A stretch of DNA of 64,000 bases from Afipia sp. Root123D2 (GCF_001425835.1 NZ_LMDP01000001.1:187476-251475), one strand, 5' to 3'. Numbered from the stretch's first letter, positions 26,337 through 36,451 are shown. Numbers and translations are program-made. The notes: generated from the sequence alone by a model not told the origin.

Positions 26337-26702
26337 TCAGGCGCGGGGTGGTTTAAACAGCGGCAGGCCGGCAAACGAAACCAGGATTGGCTCCTGGCGC
26401 AGCGCATGTGCGCGCGGAAGTGTGTCGGCCGGCAACACAACGGTTGAGGCTGTTTGAGTGGTCACGTGACAAAGACAATGGCCGCTGTGGCACGGCGGCA
26501 GTTGTTCAGGAATATCGGTCGACGAGTTCTGATTGTGGCTCAGCGTCATGGCCGGCACATCGGTAGATGTGACGTGTAGCTCACAGCCGGCGCACTGAAT
26601 CAGTGAGGCCAGTTGACCCATCAGCATCACAAGCACCACCAGCCGGGCAAGCCAGCTTCCGATCGTGGCACGCGAGGTGCTGTATGTGTCAACGATTGTC
26701 AT
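26337..26702 (-). CDS. Small exported Cys/His-rich protein upstream of czcBA
   Basis: 121 residues from the ATG at 26702; an in-frame ATG at 26744 adds 14. It has a hydrophobic segment (WLARLVVLVMLMGQLASLIQ, about residues 17-36) that looks like a signal or anchor. Then come CAGCELHV and PPCHSGHCLCHV, a Cys/His cluster that could bind metal, and the tail LPLFKPPRA. Position ahead of an RND metal pump and the Cys/His content recall CzcI or DUF2946-type proteins, but I cannot assign it firmly. It probably heads the operon. Confidence 0.55.
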   Translation of the reverse strand: MTIVDTYSTSRATIGSWLARLVVLVMLMGQLASLIQCAGCELHVTSTDVPAMTLSHNQNSSTDIPEQLPPCHSGHCLCHVTTQTASTVVLPADTLPRAHALRQEPILVSFAGLPLFKPPRA

Positions 26703-26927
26703 GACTGCTGGCGAACCTTTAGGGCCTTTGAACCAATATATCAAACCGCGGTGTCAGACGCCAACCTCTGGAGCGGCAACGGTGGCCTGACATTCGGACT
26801 CCTCACATTCGCCGTTTTGCAATCGCGCCCGCTGCGACGGCTTGCACGACCTGTCTTCGTTATGGGGTCACGCAAGCCTGAATACTATTACACTCCAGCA
26901 CTCTATGGCGGAACCAGCGGACGCCAC

Positions 26928-26949
26928 GCAAAGCGTCGGATGGGCTCGC
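26928..26949 (+). repeat. 22-bp direct repeat, copy 1
   Basis: A 22-bp sequence beginning GCAAAGCGTCGG and ending GGGCTCGC recurs exactly at 27017-27038, 89 bp further on. Flanks differ, so this is not a longer tandem duplication. Confidence 0.6.
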
Positions 26950-27016
26950 CGGAAAGATCCCGGAACAATCCGGGCTGCATCCGGGTGAGTCGCTATGGAA
27001 CCATGGATCCGTTTCT

Positions 27017-27038
27017 GCAAAGCGTCGGATGGGCTCGC
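27017..27038 (+). repeat. 22-bp direct repeat, copy 2
   Basis: Exact second copy of the repeat at 26928-26949. Only two copies were found, in non-coding DNA. Confidence 0.6.
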
Positions 27039-27205
27039 ATCGCATACACGTCGAAATCAAGCCTCGATGTCAGTTGCAGTCCAGGCCTCGCGGGCATTTA
27101 TGCCGCGACTATGAGAGAGGGCAGTAAGTCGTCTCGATTTCCTATGCCGCCATATGCACCTTCGGTCCAATGGCTCGCGCGTTGAGCCGATCGTGGTGAT
27201 GCAAG

Positions 27206-27496
27206 ATGACTCATCTGATGACGAGCGACGACGAATATCGCGATTTGATCTACGACGATGCGTATCGGTCGTATCTCATCACCCGAACCAATTCGCTGAA
27301 TGACTACCGGTTCAACCGGATGTATGGAAAACACACGGGTGTGCGCGGCTTCCTGAAGATCGTGATCAGAGCGATCGCCGCTTCGAAGCTGCGCCGCCTG
27401 GAGCGCGAGCTGGAGTTGCGCGGAATCCGCTACGATCGGCGCAATAACGATTGGGTGGTGTGCAAACCCGACCGGACCGGCGTTCGCCAGGGTTGA
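27206..27496 (+). CDS. Hypothetical protein, small, Tyr/Arg-rich
   Basis: 96 residues, starting MTHLMTSDDEYRDLIYDDAY and ending DWVVCKPDRTGVRQG. It is charged, helical-looking, and has no signal or membrane segment. The composition (YR, NRMYGKHTG, KLRRLERELELRGIRYDRRNNDW) looks protein-like rather than random: acidic N-terminus, basic helix, then a short conserved-looking end. A second Met at residue 5 is an alternative start. The opposite strand is also open (27098-27532) but its product is low in structure and I prefer this one. Not recognised. Confidence 0.5.
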   Translation: MTHLMTSDDEYRDLIYDDAYRSYLITRTNSLNDYRFNRMYGKHTGVRGFLKIVIRAIAASKLRRLERELELRGIRYDRRNNDWVVCKPDRTGVRQG

Positions 27497-27701
27497 TCGT
27501 GGCCAGACTTGTGCCTGCCGACCGAAATTCAACTGTTCGCGTGGAAAATCACATGCGCCAGCTTCCGTTTTTCGTATTATTTCGGTTCTTTACTCCACAG
27601 TGCTGTCGGCGTTAGGGCGCAAAAAGTGGGTTCTCGATCGCGCTTCTCCGGCGGCACATGAGTTAAAGTAACCAGTTCCCCAGAATTACGCGAAAACACC
27701 G

Positions 27702-28085
27702 CTACCGCGCACGGGCGCTGCGTGAGGAAAGCCCTCTCCATAAATCGTTGTCGTGTTTGACGGACTTGCTGACCACAGAAGTTTTCGGTTGGTCCATTTC
27801 GACGGCTGCCGCGAACACGCGTTTGAGGTGACGATCGTCGATGCGTGCAAGATATTGCCGCAAGACCATGGCATTAAGTTTATCCGGCCGGAGGATAGCT
27901 GCGCAAAGTTCAGCGCTGGTCTTTCGGAAGAAGCTGAACTCAGGCTTGATGTTCTGTTTGGGGCCAAGTCCATCGATCTCGGCCCCAATCATCAGTACGG
28001 CCAGTCTGTCGGCGTCGTCGAGTGTTACGGCGAATCGCAGAATCGCGAGTTGCCAGGCGCGCAGTGTTCTTGCATGTCGTTCCAT
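27702..28085 (-). CDS. Hypothetical protein, helical, possibly conserved in Bradyrhizobium relatives
   Basis: 127 residues: MERHARTLRAWQLAILRFAVTL then DDADRLAVLMIGAEIDGL, FSFFRKTSAELCAAI, and KLNAMVLRQYLARIDDRHLKRVFAAAVE, a likely helical bundle. The C-terminus is basic and probably disordered. It lies 18 bp after the next minus-strand gene (28104-28571), so the two probably form an operon. No family recognised. Confidence 0.55.
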   Translation of the reverse strand: MERHARTLRAWQLAILRFAVTLDDADRLAVLMIGAEIDGLGPKQNIKPEFSFFRKTSAELCAAILRPDKLNAMVLRQYLARIDDRHLKRVFAAAVEMDQPKTSVVSKSVKHDNDLWRGLSSRSARAR

Positions 28086-28103
28086 GCCGGAAACTTCCGC
28101 GAC

Positions 28104-28571
28104 CTAGCCGAAATTATCGCAGCAGACAGGTTCATAGAGCGGCAAGGCGTCTCGCGGCGCGATGTGGACACTGGTCGGGCGCGCCGGGGTGCTGACGTGC
28201 TGGGCGTCAGCGAATGCATTCAGGATGGCCAGCGGCAAATCCGTGTGACGGGCCTCGATGGATCGGTCGAGCCAGGCCGGAAGCTCACGCTCGCGCGACA
28301 GTGCGCAATACCACTCGCCCCCGTCATAGGCGATACGTCGCACTTGCCATAACGGCAATTTCAGATCGATCAACGCAAGCGCAGCATCGGTCCATGCTCC
28401 CGATGCAACCAACCGTTCGATCCGTGCTGTCTTTTCGGCCTGACCGGTCGAGGGCAACCGCCGGCAGGTTTCGCCGATGATGTCGGAGATGAGCTCTGCC
28501 GTCACGGTGTGCGTATTGCGCAGCCGGTGATTGAGTTCGGCGGGTCGTCGGCGTTCTGAAAAAGCAAACAT
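28104..28571 (-). CDS. Hypothetical protein, conserved-looking soluble protein
   Basis: 155 residues. An N-terminal region (MFAFSERRRPAELN) is followed by TAELISDIIGETCRRLPSTGQAEKTARIERLVASGAW, a regular helical stretch, then IDLKLPLWQVRRIAYDGGEWYCALSRERELPAWLDRSIEA and a segment ending LAILNAFADAQHV. I recall similar proteins in Bradyrhizobium and Rhodopseudomonas annotated only as hypothetical. No membrane segment. It heads the minus-strand pair with 27702-28085 and is divergent from the kdp operon. Confidence 0.65.
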   Translation of the reverse strand: MFAFSERRRPAELNHRLRNTHTVTAELISDIIGETCRRLPSTGQAEKTARIERLVASGAWTDAALALIDLKLPLWQVRRIAYDGGEWYCALSRERELPAWLDRSIEARHTDLPLAILNAFADAQHVSTPARPTSVHIAPRDALPLYEPVCCDNFG

Positions 28572-29003
28572 GACCGTATCTCACTTCAAGCAAGGCCGCG
28601 ATCTGCGGCCGCACCCGCAAGATGGTCAAAACGCCATTTGAAAACGAGGTGGAGTGAGGGTTCATAAAATAGGCACGTCATAAGAAGAGGTGGGAAGGCA
28701 ATCCCCCATGACCAATGGGTGATCCGGCATCTCGGCCCTCCGTTTGGGCGATGAGGCAGATGCGTCGTCAACAAAGATAAGGAGTTACGGATTCCGGCGC
28801 TCGCCGGGCAATTCCAGATGAAACCGGATCACTATGAGATTCCTATAACGTTGCCGTCGCATCCACCTCGAAAAGATATGTGCAAGCTGGCACCTCATGG
28901 TCGTTCGCGATCAGCGTCAATGGTCGTTGATCCAACGCAATACGCTCGACTGAAAGAGTCGTAAGGCGGCAAACGCAAGCAAGCGCGGCAAGGAGCTTCT
29001 CCC
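28572..29003. other. Divergent regulatory region upstream of kdp
   Basis: 432 bases. It holds a perfect 6-bp hairpin GGCCGC/GCGGCC at 28594-28610 near the start of the minus gene. A weak FNR-like sequence TTGAT-CCAA-CGCAA lies at 28927-28940, 70 bp before the first kdp peptide, with only three of five bases right in the second half. KdpE and housekeeping promoter sites should be here but I could not pinpoint them. No gene seen. Confidence 0.4.
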
Positions 29004-29087
29004 ATGTGGGACATCGTCATACTCGCCCTTGGCTTCGGCTTCTTCGTGGCGGGAATAGGCTACGCTTACGTCTGTGAGCGGCTGTAA
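29004..29087 (+). CDS. 27-residue membrane peptide heading the kdp operon
   Basis: The ATG at 29004 is preceded by AAGGAG at a good distance. The product MWDIVILALGFGFFVAGIGY plus AYVCERL is a single membrane helix with a short charged tail. It ends 12 bp before kdpF. A similar extra peptide precedes kdpF in several rhizobia (from memory). It may be a small subunit or regulator of the Kdp complex; its function is not established. It is distinct from KdpF, which follows. Confidence 0.65.
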   Translation: MWDIVILALGFGFFVAGIGYAYVCERL

Positions 29088-29099
29088 CGGAGCAGAGCC

Positions 29100-29189
29100 A
29101 TGATCTTCGATTACTCACTTGCCGGAGTCGTGTCGCTGGGCCTGCTGTTCTACCTGACCTACGCGCTGCTGAGGCCCGAGCGGTTCTGA
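29100..29189 (+). CDS. kdpF: KdpF, small stabilising subunit of the Kdp K+ pump
   Basis: 29 residues: [20 protein letters not shown] then YALLRPERF. The ending [10 protein letters not shown] is the usual KdpF C-terminus. It is a single membrane helix that stabilises the KdpABC complex at the interface with KdpB. It lies directly ahead of kdpA, as in other kdpFABC operons. Confidence 0.9.
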   Translation: MIFDYSLAGVVSLGLLFYLTYALLRPERF

Positions 29190-29232
29190 TCGTTTAGTCA
29201 CCGATCACGCGCAAATTCAAAGGCACATCCCG

Positions 29233-30936
29233 ATGACTTTCATTGGCTGGGTTCAAATCATTCTGTACTGCGCGGTCGTGGTAGCGCTGGTCAAACCGCT
29301 TGGCGGGTACATGACCCGCGTATTCAACGGCGAATCCACGTTTCTGTCTCCGGCGTTGCGTCCGGTCGAGCGCGGGCTTTACTGGGTCGGCGGTGTCGAT
29401 GAGAGGCGCGAGCAGCACTGGCTGACCTATACGGTTGCGATGCTGCTGTTCCATGTCGGCGGCTTTCTTATCATCTACGGCCTGATGCGGCTGCAGGCGC
29501 TGTTGCCGTTTAACCCGCAGGAGCAGTCCGCGGTCGCTGAAGACCTTTCCTTCAACACCGCGATCTCCTTCATCACCAACACCAACTGGCAGAACTACGG
29601 CGGCGAAAGCACGCTGTCTTATTTGACGCAGATGGTCGGCCTGACGCATCAGAATTTCCTGTCGGCCGCGACCGGTATTGCGCTCGCGGTGGCGTTGATC
29701 CGCGGCTTCGCCCGTTCTTCAATGCGCACTATCGGCAATTTCTGGGTCGATGTAACCCGTTGCACACTCTATGTGCTGCTGCCGATCTGTGTCGTCTATG
29801 CGCTGTTCCTGGTCTGGCAGGGCGTACCGCAGACGCTGGGCCCTTACATCGACGCCACGACGCTCGAGGGCGCCAAGCAGACCATCGCAGTGGGCCCAGT
29901 TGCGTCACAGGTCGCGATCAAGTTGCTCGGCACCAATGGCGGCGGCTTCTTCAACGCCAATGCCGCGCATCCCTTCGAAAATCCGACTGCGTTGTCGAAT
30001 TTTACCCAGATGCTCGCGATCTTCGCGCTTGGCGCGGCGCTGACCAACGTGTTCGGCCGCATGGTCGGCAACCAGCGTCAGGGTTGGGCTATCCTCGCGG
30101 TGATGGGTGTGCTGTTCATCGCTGGCGTGACCGTCACCTACTGGGCTGAAGCCAACGGCACCACCGCCATGCACGCGCTGGGGCTGACCGGCGGCAACAT
30201 GGAGGGCAAGGAAGTCCGCTTCGGCATCGTCGCTTCCAGCCTGTTCGCGGTCGTTACCACGGCGGCCTCATGTGGTGCGGTCAACGCCATGCACGACTCG
30301 TTCACCGCGCTCGGTGGCATGATCCCGCTGATCAATATGCAGCTCGGCGAAATCATTGTCGGCGGTGTTGGCGCCGGCATATATGGCATGTTGCTGTTCA
30401 TTGTGCTGGCGATTTTCGTCGCCGGGCTGATGGTCGGTCGCACACCCGAATACGTCGGCAAGAAGATCGAGGCGCGCGAGGTCAAGATGGCGATGCTCGC
30501 GATCCTGGTCTTGCCGTTGATGATCCTTGGCTGGACGGCGGTTGCGGTTGTATTCCCGTCGGCGGTGGCGTCGATGGCCAACGCCGGTCCGCACGGGTTC
30601 ACCGAGGTGCTTTACGCCTACAGCTCCCAAACCGGCAATAACGGCTCTGCTTTCGCAGGCCTTACCGGCAATACCTTCTTCTACAATCTGACCGGAGCGA
30701 TGGCGATGTTCGTCGGCCGCTTCTTCATGATCGTTCCGGCCATGGCGATCGCGGGCTCGCTTGCGGAAAAGAAATCGATTCCTCCGTCGGTAGGTACGTT
30801 CCCGACCACGGGCGGCCTGTTCGTCGGGCTCGTCATCGGCGTGATCCTGATCCTCGGCGGCCTCACCTTCTTCCCGGCGCTTGCGCTCGGGCCGATCGTC
30901 GAGCACCTCGCGATGAACGCCCACACGCTGTTCTGA
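29233..30936 (+). CDS. kdpA: KdpA, K+-channel-like subunit
   Basis: A 567-residue inner-membrane protein, the potassium-selective subunit of the KdpFABC ATPase. It has about ten membrane helices and four pore-loop repeats; recognisable filter regions are [52 protein letters not shown] and [11 protein letters not shown]. Length matches the family (about 560). It has the usual start [13 protein letters not shown]. The next gene, kdpB, is 26 bp downstream. Confidence 0.97.
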   Translation: MTFIGWVQIILYCAVVVALVKPLGGYMTRVFNGESTFLSPALRPVERGLYWVGGVDERREQHWLTYTVAMLLFHVGGFLIIYGLMRLQALLPFNPQEQSAVAEDLSFNTAISFITNTNWQNYGGESTLSYLTQMVGLTHQNFLSAATGIALAVALIRGFARSSMRTIGNFWVDVTRCTLYVLLPICVVYALFLVWQGVPQTLGPYIDATTLEGAKQTIAVGPVASQVAIKLLGTNGGGFFNANAAHPFENPTALSNFTQMLAIFALGAALTNVFGRMVGNQRQGWAILAVMGVLFIAGVTVTYWAEANGTTAMHALGLTGGNMEGKEVRFGIVASSLFAVVTTAASCGAVNAMHDSFTALGGMIPLINMQLGEIIVGGVGAGIYGMLLFIVLAIFVAGLMVGRTPEYVGKKIEAREVKMAMLAILVLPLMILGWTAVAVVFPSAVASMANAGPHGFTEVLYAYSSQTGNNGSAFAGLTGNTFFYNLTGAMAMFVGRFFMIVPAMAIAGSLAEKKSIPPSVGTFPTTGGLFVGLVIGVILILGGLTFFPALALGPIVEHLAMNAHTLF

Positions 30937-30962
30937 TCGATTCCCTTTTCGGAGTTACTTCC

Positions 30963-33077
30963 ATGGAAGCTATGAAACTGCAGAAAAAGGTGACGGCGTC
31001 GGCGATGCTCGATCCCAGAATCCTGATGCCTGCAATCAGATCGGCCTTCGTCAAGCTCGATCCGCGCCTGATGATCAAGAGCCCCGTGATGTTCGTGGTC
31101 GAAGTCGTCGCGGTGCTGACCACGGTCATCTTCCTGCGCGACCTTGTCACCGGCGGTGCAGATCTCGGATTCACGTTTCAGATCATCCTGTGGCTATGGT
31201 TCACGGTACTGTTCGCGAATTTCGCCGAAGCCGTCGCCGAAGGCCGTGGCAAGGCGCAGGCCGAGTCGCTGAAGAAAACCCGCACCGAGAGCCAGGCGAA
31301 GCTGCTGACGGACTCCGACAATAGCTATCGTCTGGTGCCCGGCACAGCGCTCAAGGTTGGCGACATTGTTCTGGTCGAGGCGGGCGATAACATCCCGTCT
31401 GACGGCGAGGTGATCGAAGGCGTTGCCTCTGTGAACGAGGCCGCTATCACGGGTGAATCCGCGCCTGTGATCCGCGAGTCCGGCGGCGACCGCTCGGCGG
31501 TGACCGGCGGCACGCAGGTATTGTCGGACTGGATTCGCGTCCGCATCACCGCCGCGCAAGGCGCGACTTTCATCGACCGTATGATCAAGCTGGTCGAGGG
31601 CGCGGAGCGACAGAAGACGCCAAACGAGATCGCGCTCAACATCCTGCTAGCCGGGTTGACCATCATTTTCGTGTTTGCGACCGTCACGATCCCGAGCTAC
31701 GCGGCCTATGCCGGCGGCTCGATCTCGGTGGTCGTGCTGGTGGCGCTATTCGTCACCTTGATCCCGACCACGATCGGCGCGCTATTGTCGGCGATCGGTA
31801 TCGCCGGCATGGACCGGCTGGTGCGCTTCAATGTGCTGGCGATGTCCGGCCGTGCGGTTGAGGCCGCAGGCGATGTCGATACGCTGCTGCTCGACAAGAC
31901 CGGTACCATTACGCTGGGCAACCGCCAGGCGACCGCGTTTTGTCCCGTGCGCGGCGTTACCGAGCGGGAACTGGCGGATGCGGCACAGCTTGCTTCGCTA
32001 GCCGACGAAACACCCGAAGGTCGGTCGATCGTCGTGCTGGCCAAGGAGAAGTACAGCATCCGAGGCCGCGACATGCATGAGCTTGCCGCCACGTTCGTCC
32101 CCTTTACGGCGCAGACCCGCATGAGCGGCATCGATGCGGGGTCTTTGTCGGTCCGCAAGGGTGCGGTGGATGCGATCCTCAACTACGTTGGAAGCGGAAC
32201 GTCGCAATCCATGGCTTCCGGAAACACCGTCAGGGCGATCCAGGCCATCGCGGGTTCCGATGTTGCCCGCGAGATCCAGGCAATCTCCGAAGAGATATCA
32301 AAAGCTGGCGGTACGCCGCTCGCGGTAGCCAAGGATGGCCGCCTGCTTGGCGTCATTCACCTGAAGGACATCGTCAAGGGTGGCATTCGCGAACGCTTTG
32401 CCGAGTTGCGCCGCATGGGCATCCGCACGGTCATGATAACCGGCGATAACCCGATGACGGCGGCGGCCATCGCGGCCGAAGCCGGGGTCGACGACTTTTT
32501 GGCCCAGGCGACGCCCGAGGACAAGCTGAAGCTGATCCGCGCCGAGCAGGCCAAGGGCAAGCTGGTGGCGATGTGCGGCGACGGCACCAATGACGCGCCG
32601 GCGCTTGCACAAGCCGATGTCGGCGTCGCCATGAACACCGGCACGCAAGCTGCACGCGAGGCTGGCAACATGGTCGATCTCGATTCCAACCCGACCAAGC
32701 TGATCGAGGTGGTGGAGATCGGCAAGCAGCTCCTGATGACCCGTGGCGCCCTGACCACATTCTCCATCGCCAACGACGTTGCAAAATACTTTGCCATCAT
32801 CCCCGCGATGTTCCTGGCGTTCTATCCGCAACTCAAGGTGCTCAACATCATGAATCTGGCGAGCCCGCAGAGCGCCATCCTGTCAGCGATCATCTTCAAC
32901 GCGCTGATCATCATCGCGTTGATTCCGTTGGCGTTGAAGGGCGTTTCCTATCGCGCCGTCGAGGCAGGGGCGCTCTTGCGCCGTAACATGATGATCTACG
33001 GCCTCGGCGGTATCATTATTCCCTTTATCGGCATCAAGGCCATCGATCTCGCCGTTGCCGCGCTGGGCCTGGTATGA
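30963..33077 (+). CDS. kdpB: KdpB, P-type ATPase subunit
   Basis: 704 residues. Phosphorylated Asp311 in [13 protein letters not shown], actuator TGES (163-166; its Ser is the inhibitory phosphorylation site in E. coli KdpB), nucleotide-domain residues, and the hinge [22 protein letters not shown]. Seven membrane helices. It hydrolyses ATP to drive K+ through KdpA. The ATG at 30963 follows CGGAG at 30950-30954. The full length matches the family. Confidence 0.97.
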   Translation: MEAMKLQKKVTASAMLDPRILMPAIRSAFVKLDPRLMIKSPVMFVVEVVAVLTTVIFLRDLVTGGADLGFTFQIILWLWFTVLFANFAEAVAEGRGKAQAESLKKTRTESQAKLLTDSDNSYRLVPGTALKVGDIVLVEAGDNIPSDGEVIEGVASVNEAAITGESAPVIRESGGDRSAVTGGTQVLSDWIRVRITAAQGATFIDRMIKLVEGAERQKTPNEIALNILLAGLTIIFVFATVTIPSYAAYAGGSISVVVLVALFVTLIPTTIGALLSAIGIAGMDRLVRFNVLAMSGRAVEAAGDVDTLLLDKTGTITLGNRQATAFCPVRGVTERELADAAQLASLADETPEGRSIVVLAKEKYSIRGRDMHELAATFVPFTAQTRMSGIDAGSLSVRKGAVDAILNYVGSGTSQSMASGNTVRAIQAIAGSDVAREIQAISEEISKAGGTPLAVAKDGRLLGVIHLKDIVKGGIRERFAELRRMGIRTVMITGDNPMTAAAIAAEAGVDDFLAQATPEDKLKLIRAEQAKGKLVAMCGDGTNDAPALAQADVGVAMNTGTQAAREAGNMVDLDSNPTKLIEVVEIGKQLLMTRGALTTFSIANDVAKYFAIIPAMFLAFYPQLKVLNIMNLASPQSAILSAIIFNALIIIALIPLALKGVSYRAVEAGALLRRNMMIYGLGGIIIPFIGIKAIDLAVAALGLV

Positions 33078-33089
33078 GGAGTTACGCAC

Positions 33090-33692
33090 ATGCTTAGAGA
33101 AATCCGTCCTGCCATCCTCATCCTGCTGCTCCTGACTGCGATCACGGGCGTGGCCTATCCGCTTGCGATCACCGGGATCGCCGGAGCGATCTTTCCGAAG
33201 CAGGCGCAAGGCAGCCTGATCGAGAAGGACGGCAAGGTGATCGGCTCCGCCCTGATCGGGCAGGAATTCAAGAGCGACAGATACTTCCACGGCCGGCCCT
33301 CGGCGACCCTGGGGCCCGACCCGGCCGACTCCACCAAGACGGTGTCGACGCCTTACAATGCCGCCAATTCCGGCGGCTCCAACCTCGGCCCGACCAGTAA
33401 GGCGCTGAATGACCGGCTCACGAAGGACATCGAGAAGCTGAAAGCGGAAAATTCGTCCGCCGCGATACCGGCCGATCTCGTCACCACCTCGGCCAGCGGC
33501 CTCGATCCTGACATTTCGCCCGATGGCGCGCTGTTCCAGGTGCCGCGCGTCGCCAAGGCCCGCAATATGACGGAGGATCGTGTCCGCCAGCTCGTCACCG
33601 AGACCACCAAAGACCGCCTCGCCGGGTTTCTCGGTGAACCGCGCGTCAACGTCCTGGCGCTCAACCTGGCACTGGACGCGGCCTCCAAATAA
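33090..33692 (+). CDS. kdpC: KdpC, accessory subunit
   Basis: 200 residues with one N-terminal membrane helix (residues 10-30, ILILLLLTAITGVAYPLAIT). A periplasmic domain follows with LIGQEFKSDRYFHGRPSAT, the conserved FxGRPSA motif, then NLGPTSKALNDR and VTTSASGLDPDISP, and a final ARNMTEDRVRQLV. These are all standard KdpC blocks. It starts 12 bp after kdpB. Confidence 0.96.
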   Translation: MLREIRPAILILLLLTAITGVAYPLAITGIAGAIFPKQAQGSLIEKDGKVIGSALIGQEFKSDRYFHGRPSATLGPDPADSTKTVSTPYNAANSGGSNLGPTSKALNDRLTKDIEKLKAENSSAAIPADLVTTSASGLDPDISPDGALFQVPRVAKARNMTEDRVRQLVTETTKDRLAGFLGEPRVNVLALNLALDAASK

Positions 33693-33733
33693 CGGCGGCT
33701 AGGCTCAACCGGACGCGGCGACTATGATGCTTT

Positions 33734-36451
33734 ATGGCAAATCGCGACGTTAAACAGCGGCCTTCGCCGGATGCGCTACTGGAGGCTGCCCGGCGGGAAA
33801 ACGACCAGGCCGGCCGGTTGAAAATCTTTGTCGGCGCCGCGCCCGGCGTCGGCAAGACCTACGAAATGTTGCAGAGCGCGCATGCCAAGAAGAAGGCCGG
33901 CGCAGATGTCGTCGTCGGTATCGTGGAGACCCATGGACGGGTGGAGACAGAGGCCCTGTTGCAAGGGCTTGAGGTGTTGCCGCGCAAGCGGATCAGCTAC
34001 AAGGACCAGACGCTCGAGGAGATGGATCTCGACGCGCTGATCGCTCGGCGGCCGCAGATCGCTCTGGTCGACGAACTCGCCCACACCAATGCGCCAGGCA
34101 GCCGTCATCCCAAACGCTATCTCGACGTCGAGGAACTGCTCTCTCACGGTATCGACGTCTATACCGCCGTTAATATCCAGCATATCGAAAGCCTCAACGA
34201 CGTGGTCGCCCAGATCACGCATGTCCGGGTGCGCGAGACTGTGCCGGATTCGGTGTTCGACGGCGCAGATGCGATCGAATTGGTTGATCTCACGCCTGAC
34301 GATCTGATCCAGCGGCTAAAGGAGGGCAAGGTCTACGTCCCCAGGCAGGCCGAGCACGCACTGGAACATTACTTCTCGCCGGGCAATCTGACCGCGCTGC
34401 GCGAGCTGGCGCTGCGGCGGACTGCCGAACGCGTCGACGAACAACTGCTGACCCATATGCAGGCTAACGCGATCGCTGGCCCCTGGGCAGCGGGCGAGCG
34501 CATCCTGGTCTGTATCAACGAGGATTCGCGGGCGGCGGGACTGGTGCGCTACACCAAGCGGCTGGCAGACCGTCTGCATGCGCCATGGACCGCGCTCAGC
34601 ATCGAGACTCCACGCAGCCTGCAACTGACCGACGAACAGCGCGACCGGCTGGCCGATACGCTGCGGCTGGCGGAAGCGCTGGGCGGCGAGGCGCTCACTA
34701 TTCCCGGCGTTGGGCGCCGGATCGCCGACGACATTATTGGTTTCGCGCAGGCCAACAACATCACACAGATCATCATCGGGAAGTCGATGCGCTCCTGGTG
34801 GTTCGAGATGCGGCGCGGCTCGGTGGTGCACAGTCTGGTGCGGCGGGCTGGTAACATCAGCGTCAACGTGATCGCCGGCGAAGAACTCGCGGCGGAGCCG
34901 GTGCCGAAGAAGACGGTGCGCACGGCCGACCGTTCGGATCCGTTCGATCCGGTGCCCTATGCGGTATCGCTGCTGCTGGTTGCCGTGGCGCTTGGCGTAA
35001 ACCTCTTGATCCATCCGTGGATGGGTATCGAAAATCTCGATCTTGTTTTTTTGACGGCGGTGGTCGGGGCGGCCGTCCGTTATGGCTTGTTGCCGTCGAC
35101 GCTGGCCAGCGTCGTCGCATCGCTCTGCTACAATTTCTTTTTTCTGCCGCCTGTTTACGCCTTTACGATCACCGATCCGACCAACGTCGCGGCATTCTTT
35201 TTCTTCATGCTGATTGCGATCCTTGTTTCCAATGTCGCTGCGCGGGTTCGCACCCAGGCGGTGTCAGCGATCGGCAGGGTGCGGACCACCGAATCTCTCT
35301 ATGCTTTCAGCCGCAAGCTCGCAGGCACCGCGACGCTCGACGACGTGTTGTGGGCGACCGCTTATCAGACCGCCTTGATGCTCGGGGTGAGGGTGGTGCT
35401 GCTGTTGCCCGAGCACGGAGTTCTCACCGTCAAGACAGGATATCCGCCGGAGGATCAACTCGACCAGGCCGACCTTGCTGCGGCCAACTGGGCATGGAGC
35501 AACGACCGCCCGGCCGGGCGCGGTGCGGATACGCTGCCGGGCGCCAAGCGCCTGTTCCTGCCGATGCGGACAGGACGTGGACCGATCGGCGTCATCGGCA
35601 TCGACGACGACCGGACCGGGCCGCTGCTGACGCCGGACCAGCGCCGTCTGCTCGATGCGCTGGTGGATCAGGGCGCGCTGGCGATCGAACGGGTGCAACT
35701 GGTGGAGGACATGGATCGCGTCAAGCGCACCGTGGAGTCGGATCGCTTGCGGCAGGCGCTGGTGACCTCGATCTCGCACGATCTCAAGACGCCGTTGGCG
35801 TCAGTCCTCGGCGCTGCCTCGACCATGCGCGATCTCGCCAGCGGCCTCAGCGAACCGGAAAAGCGCGACCTGCTCGCCACGGTGATCGACGAGTCCGAAC
35901 GGCTCAACCGTTTCATCGCCAATCTGCTCGATATGACCAAGCTGGAATCCGGCGCGATCGTCCCCAATACCGCGCCGCACGACACCGGCGAGATCATAGG
36001 CAGCGTGTTGCGGCGCGCTGGCAAAATCCTCGTGCATCACAAAGTATCGCTCGAGCTTGGCGCCGATCTGCCGATGCTGGAACTCGACGCGGTGCTGTTC
36101 GAGCAGGTGCTGTTCAATCTCCTGGACAACGCGGCGAAATATGCTCCGGCCGACACCACGATATCGATCCGGGGTTTCCGCGATGAGAATTGGGTGTTGC
36201 TGCAAATTCTCGATGAGGGCGCGGGCATTCCACCGGCGGAGCTGGAGATGATCTTTGATAAATTCTATCGCGTCCAGAAGGGCGACCACGTCCGCCCCGG
36301 CACCGGGCTTGGCCTTGCGATCTCGCGTGGCTTCGTCGAGGCTATGCGTGGCACCATCATCGCAGCCAATCGCACCGACCGCAGTGGCGCCATGCTGACG
36401 ATCCGGCTACCGATCCCTGCGTCATCAAATACGCTGGATACCGCCGCATGA
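33734..36451 (+). CDS. kdpD: KdpD sensor histidine kinase
   Basis: 905 residues. The N-terminal KdpD domain has Walker A GAAPGVGKTYEML (from about residue 34) and VDELAHTNAPGSRH. A Usp-like domain follows (about 250-380). Four clustered membrane helices lie near 405-510, including the FFLPPVYAFTITDP loop. A GAF-like region precedes HisKA with His682 in SISHDLKTPLASVLGA, then HATPase motifs NLLDNAAKYAP, DEGAGIP and GTGLGLAIS. It senses low K+ or osmotic stress and phosphorylates KdpE. The stop overlaps kdpE by 4 bp (ATGA). Confidence 0.96.
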   Translation: MANRDVKQRPSPDALLEAARRENDQAGRLKIFVGAAPGVGKTYEMLQSAHAKKKAGADVVVGIVETHGRVETEALLQGLEVLPRKRISYKDQTLEEMDLDALIARRPQIALVDELAHTNAPGSRHPKRYLDVEELLSHGIDVYTAVNIQHIESLNDVVAQITHVRVRETVPDSVFDGADAIELVDLTPDDLIQRLKEGKVYVPRQAEHALEHYFSPGNLTALRELALRRTAERVDEQLLTHMQANAIAGPWAAGERILVCINEDSRAAGLVRYTKRLADRLHAPWTALSIETPRSLQLTDEQRDRLADTLRLAEALGGEALTIPGVGRRIADDIIGFAQANNITQIIIGKSMRSWWFEMRRGSVVHSLVRRAGNISVNVIAGEELAAEPVPKKTVRTADRSDPFDPVPYAVSLLLVAVALGVNLLIHPWMGIENLDLVFLTAVVGAAVRYGLLPSTLASVVASLCYNFFFLPPVYAFTITDPTNVAAFFFFMLIAILVSNVAARVRTQAVSAIGRVRTTESLYAFSRKLAGTATLDDVLWATAYQTALMLGVRVVLLLPEHGVLTVKTGYPPEDQLDQADLAAANWAWSNDRPAGRGADTLPGAKRLFLPMRTGRGPIGVIGIDDDRTGPLLTPDQRRLLDALVDQGALAIERVQLVEDMDRVKRTVESDRLRQALVTSISHDLKTPLASVLGAASTMRDLASGLSEPEKRDLLATVIDESERLNRFIANLLDMTKLESGAIVPNTAPHDTGEIIGSVLRRAGKILVHHKVSLELGADLPMLELDAVLFEQVLFNLLDNAAKYAPADTTISIRGFRDENWVLLQILDEGAGIPPAELEMIFDKFYRVQKGDHVRPGTGLGLAISRGFVEAMRGTIIAANRTDRSGAMLTIRLPIPASSNTLDTAA

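Larger units (their letters stand above)
26703..27205. other. Intergenic region between divergent genes
   Basis: 503 bases holding the czc-side promoter (TATATT read on minus near 26742-26737 is a possible -10) and a direct repeat pair. An open frame at 26613-27185 has no recognisable content, no ribosome site, and overlaps the czc-side gene antisense; it was not accepted. Confidence 0.4.

Noticed and set aside
26928-27038. CRISPR-like repeat pair
   Set aside because: Only two 22-bp copies with an unlike 67-bp spacer, no array, no cas genes.
27098-27532. 144-codon open frame on the minus strand
   Set aside because: It overlaps the plus-strand gene at 27206-27496, which has more protein-like composition; I saw no start signal or recognisable motif, though neither is certain.
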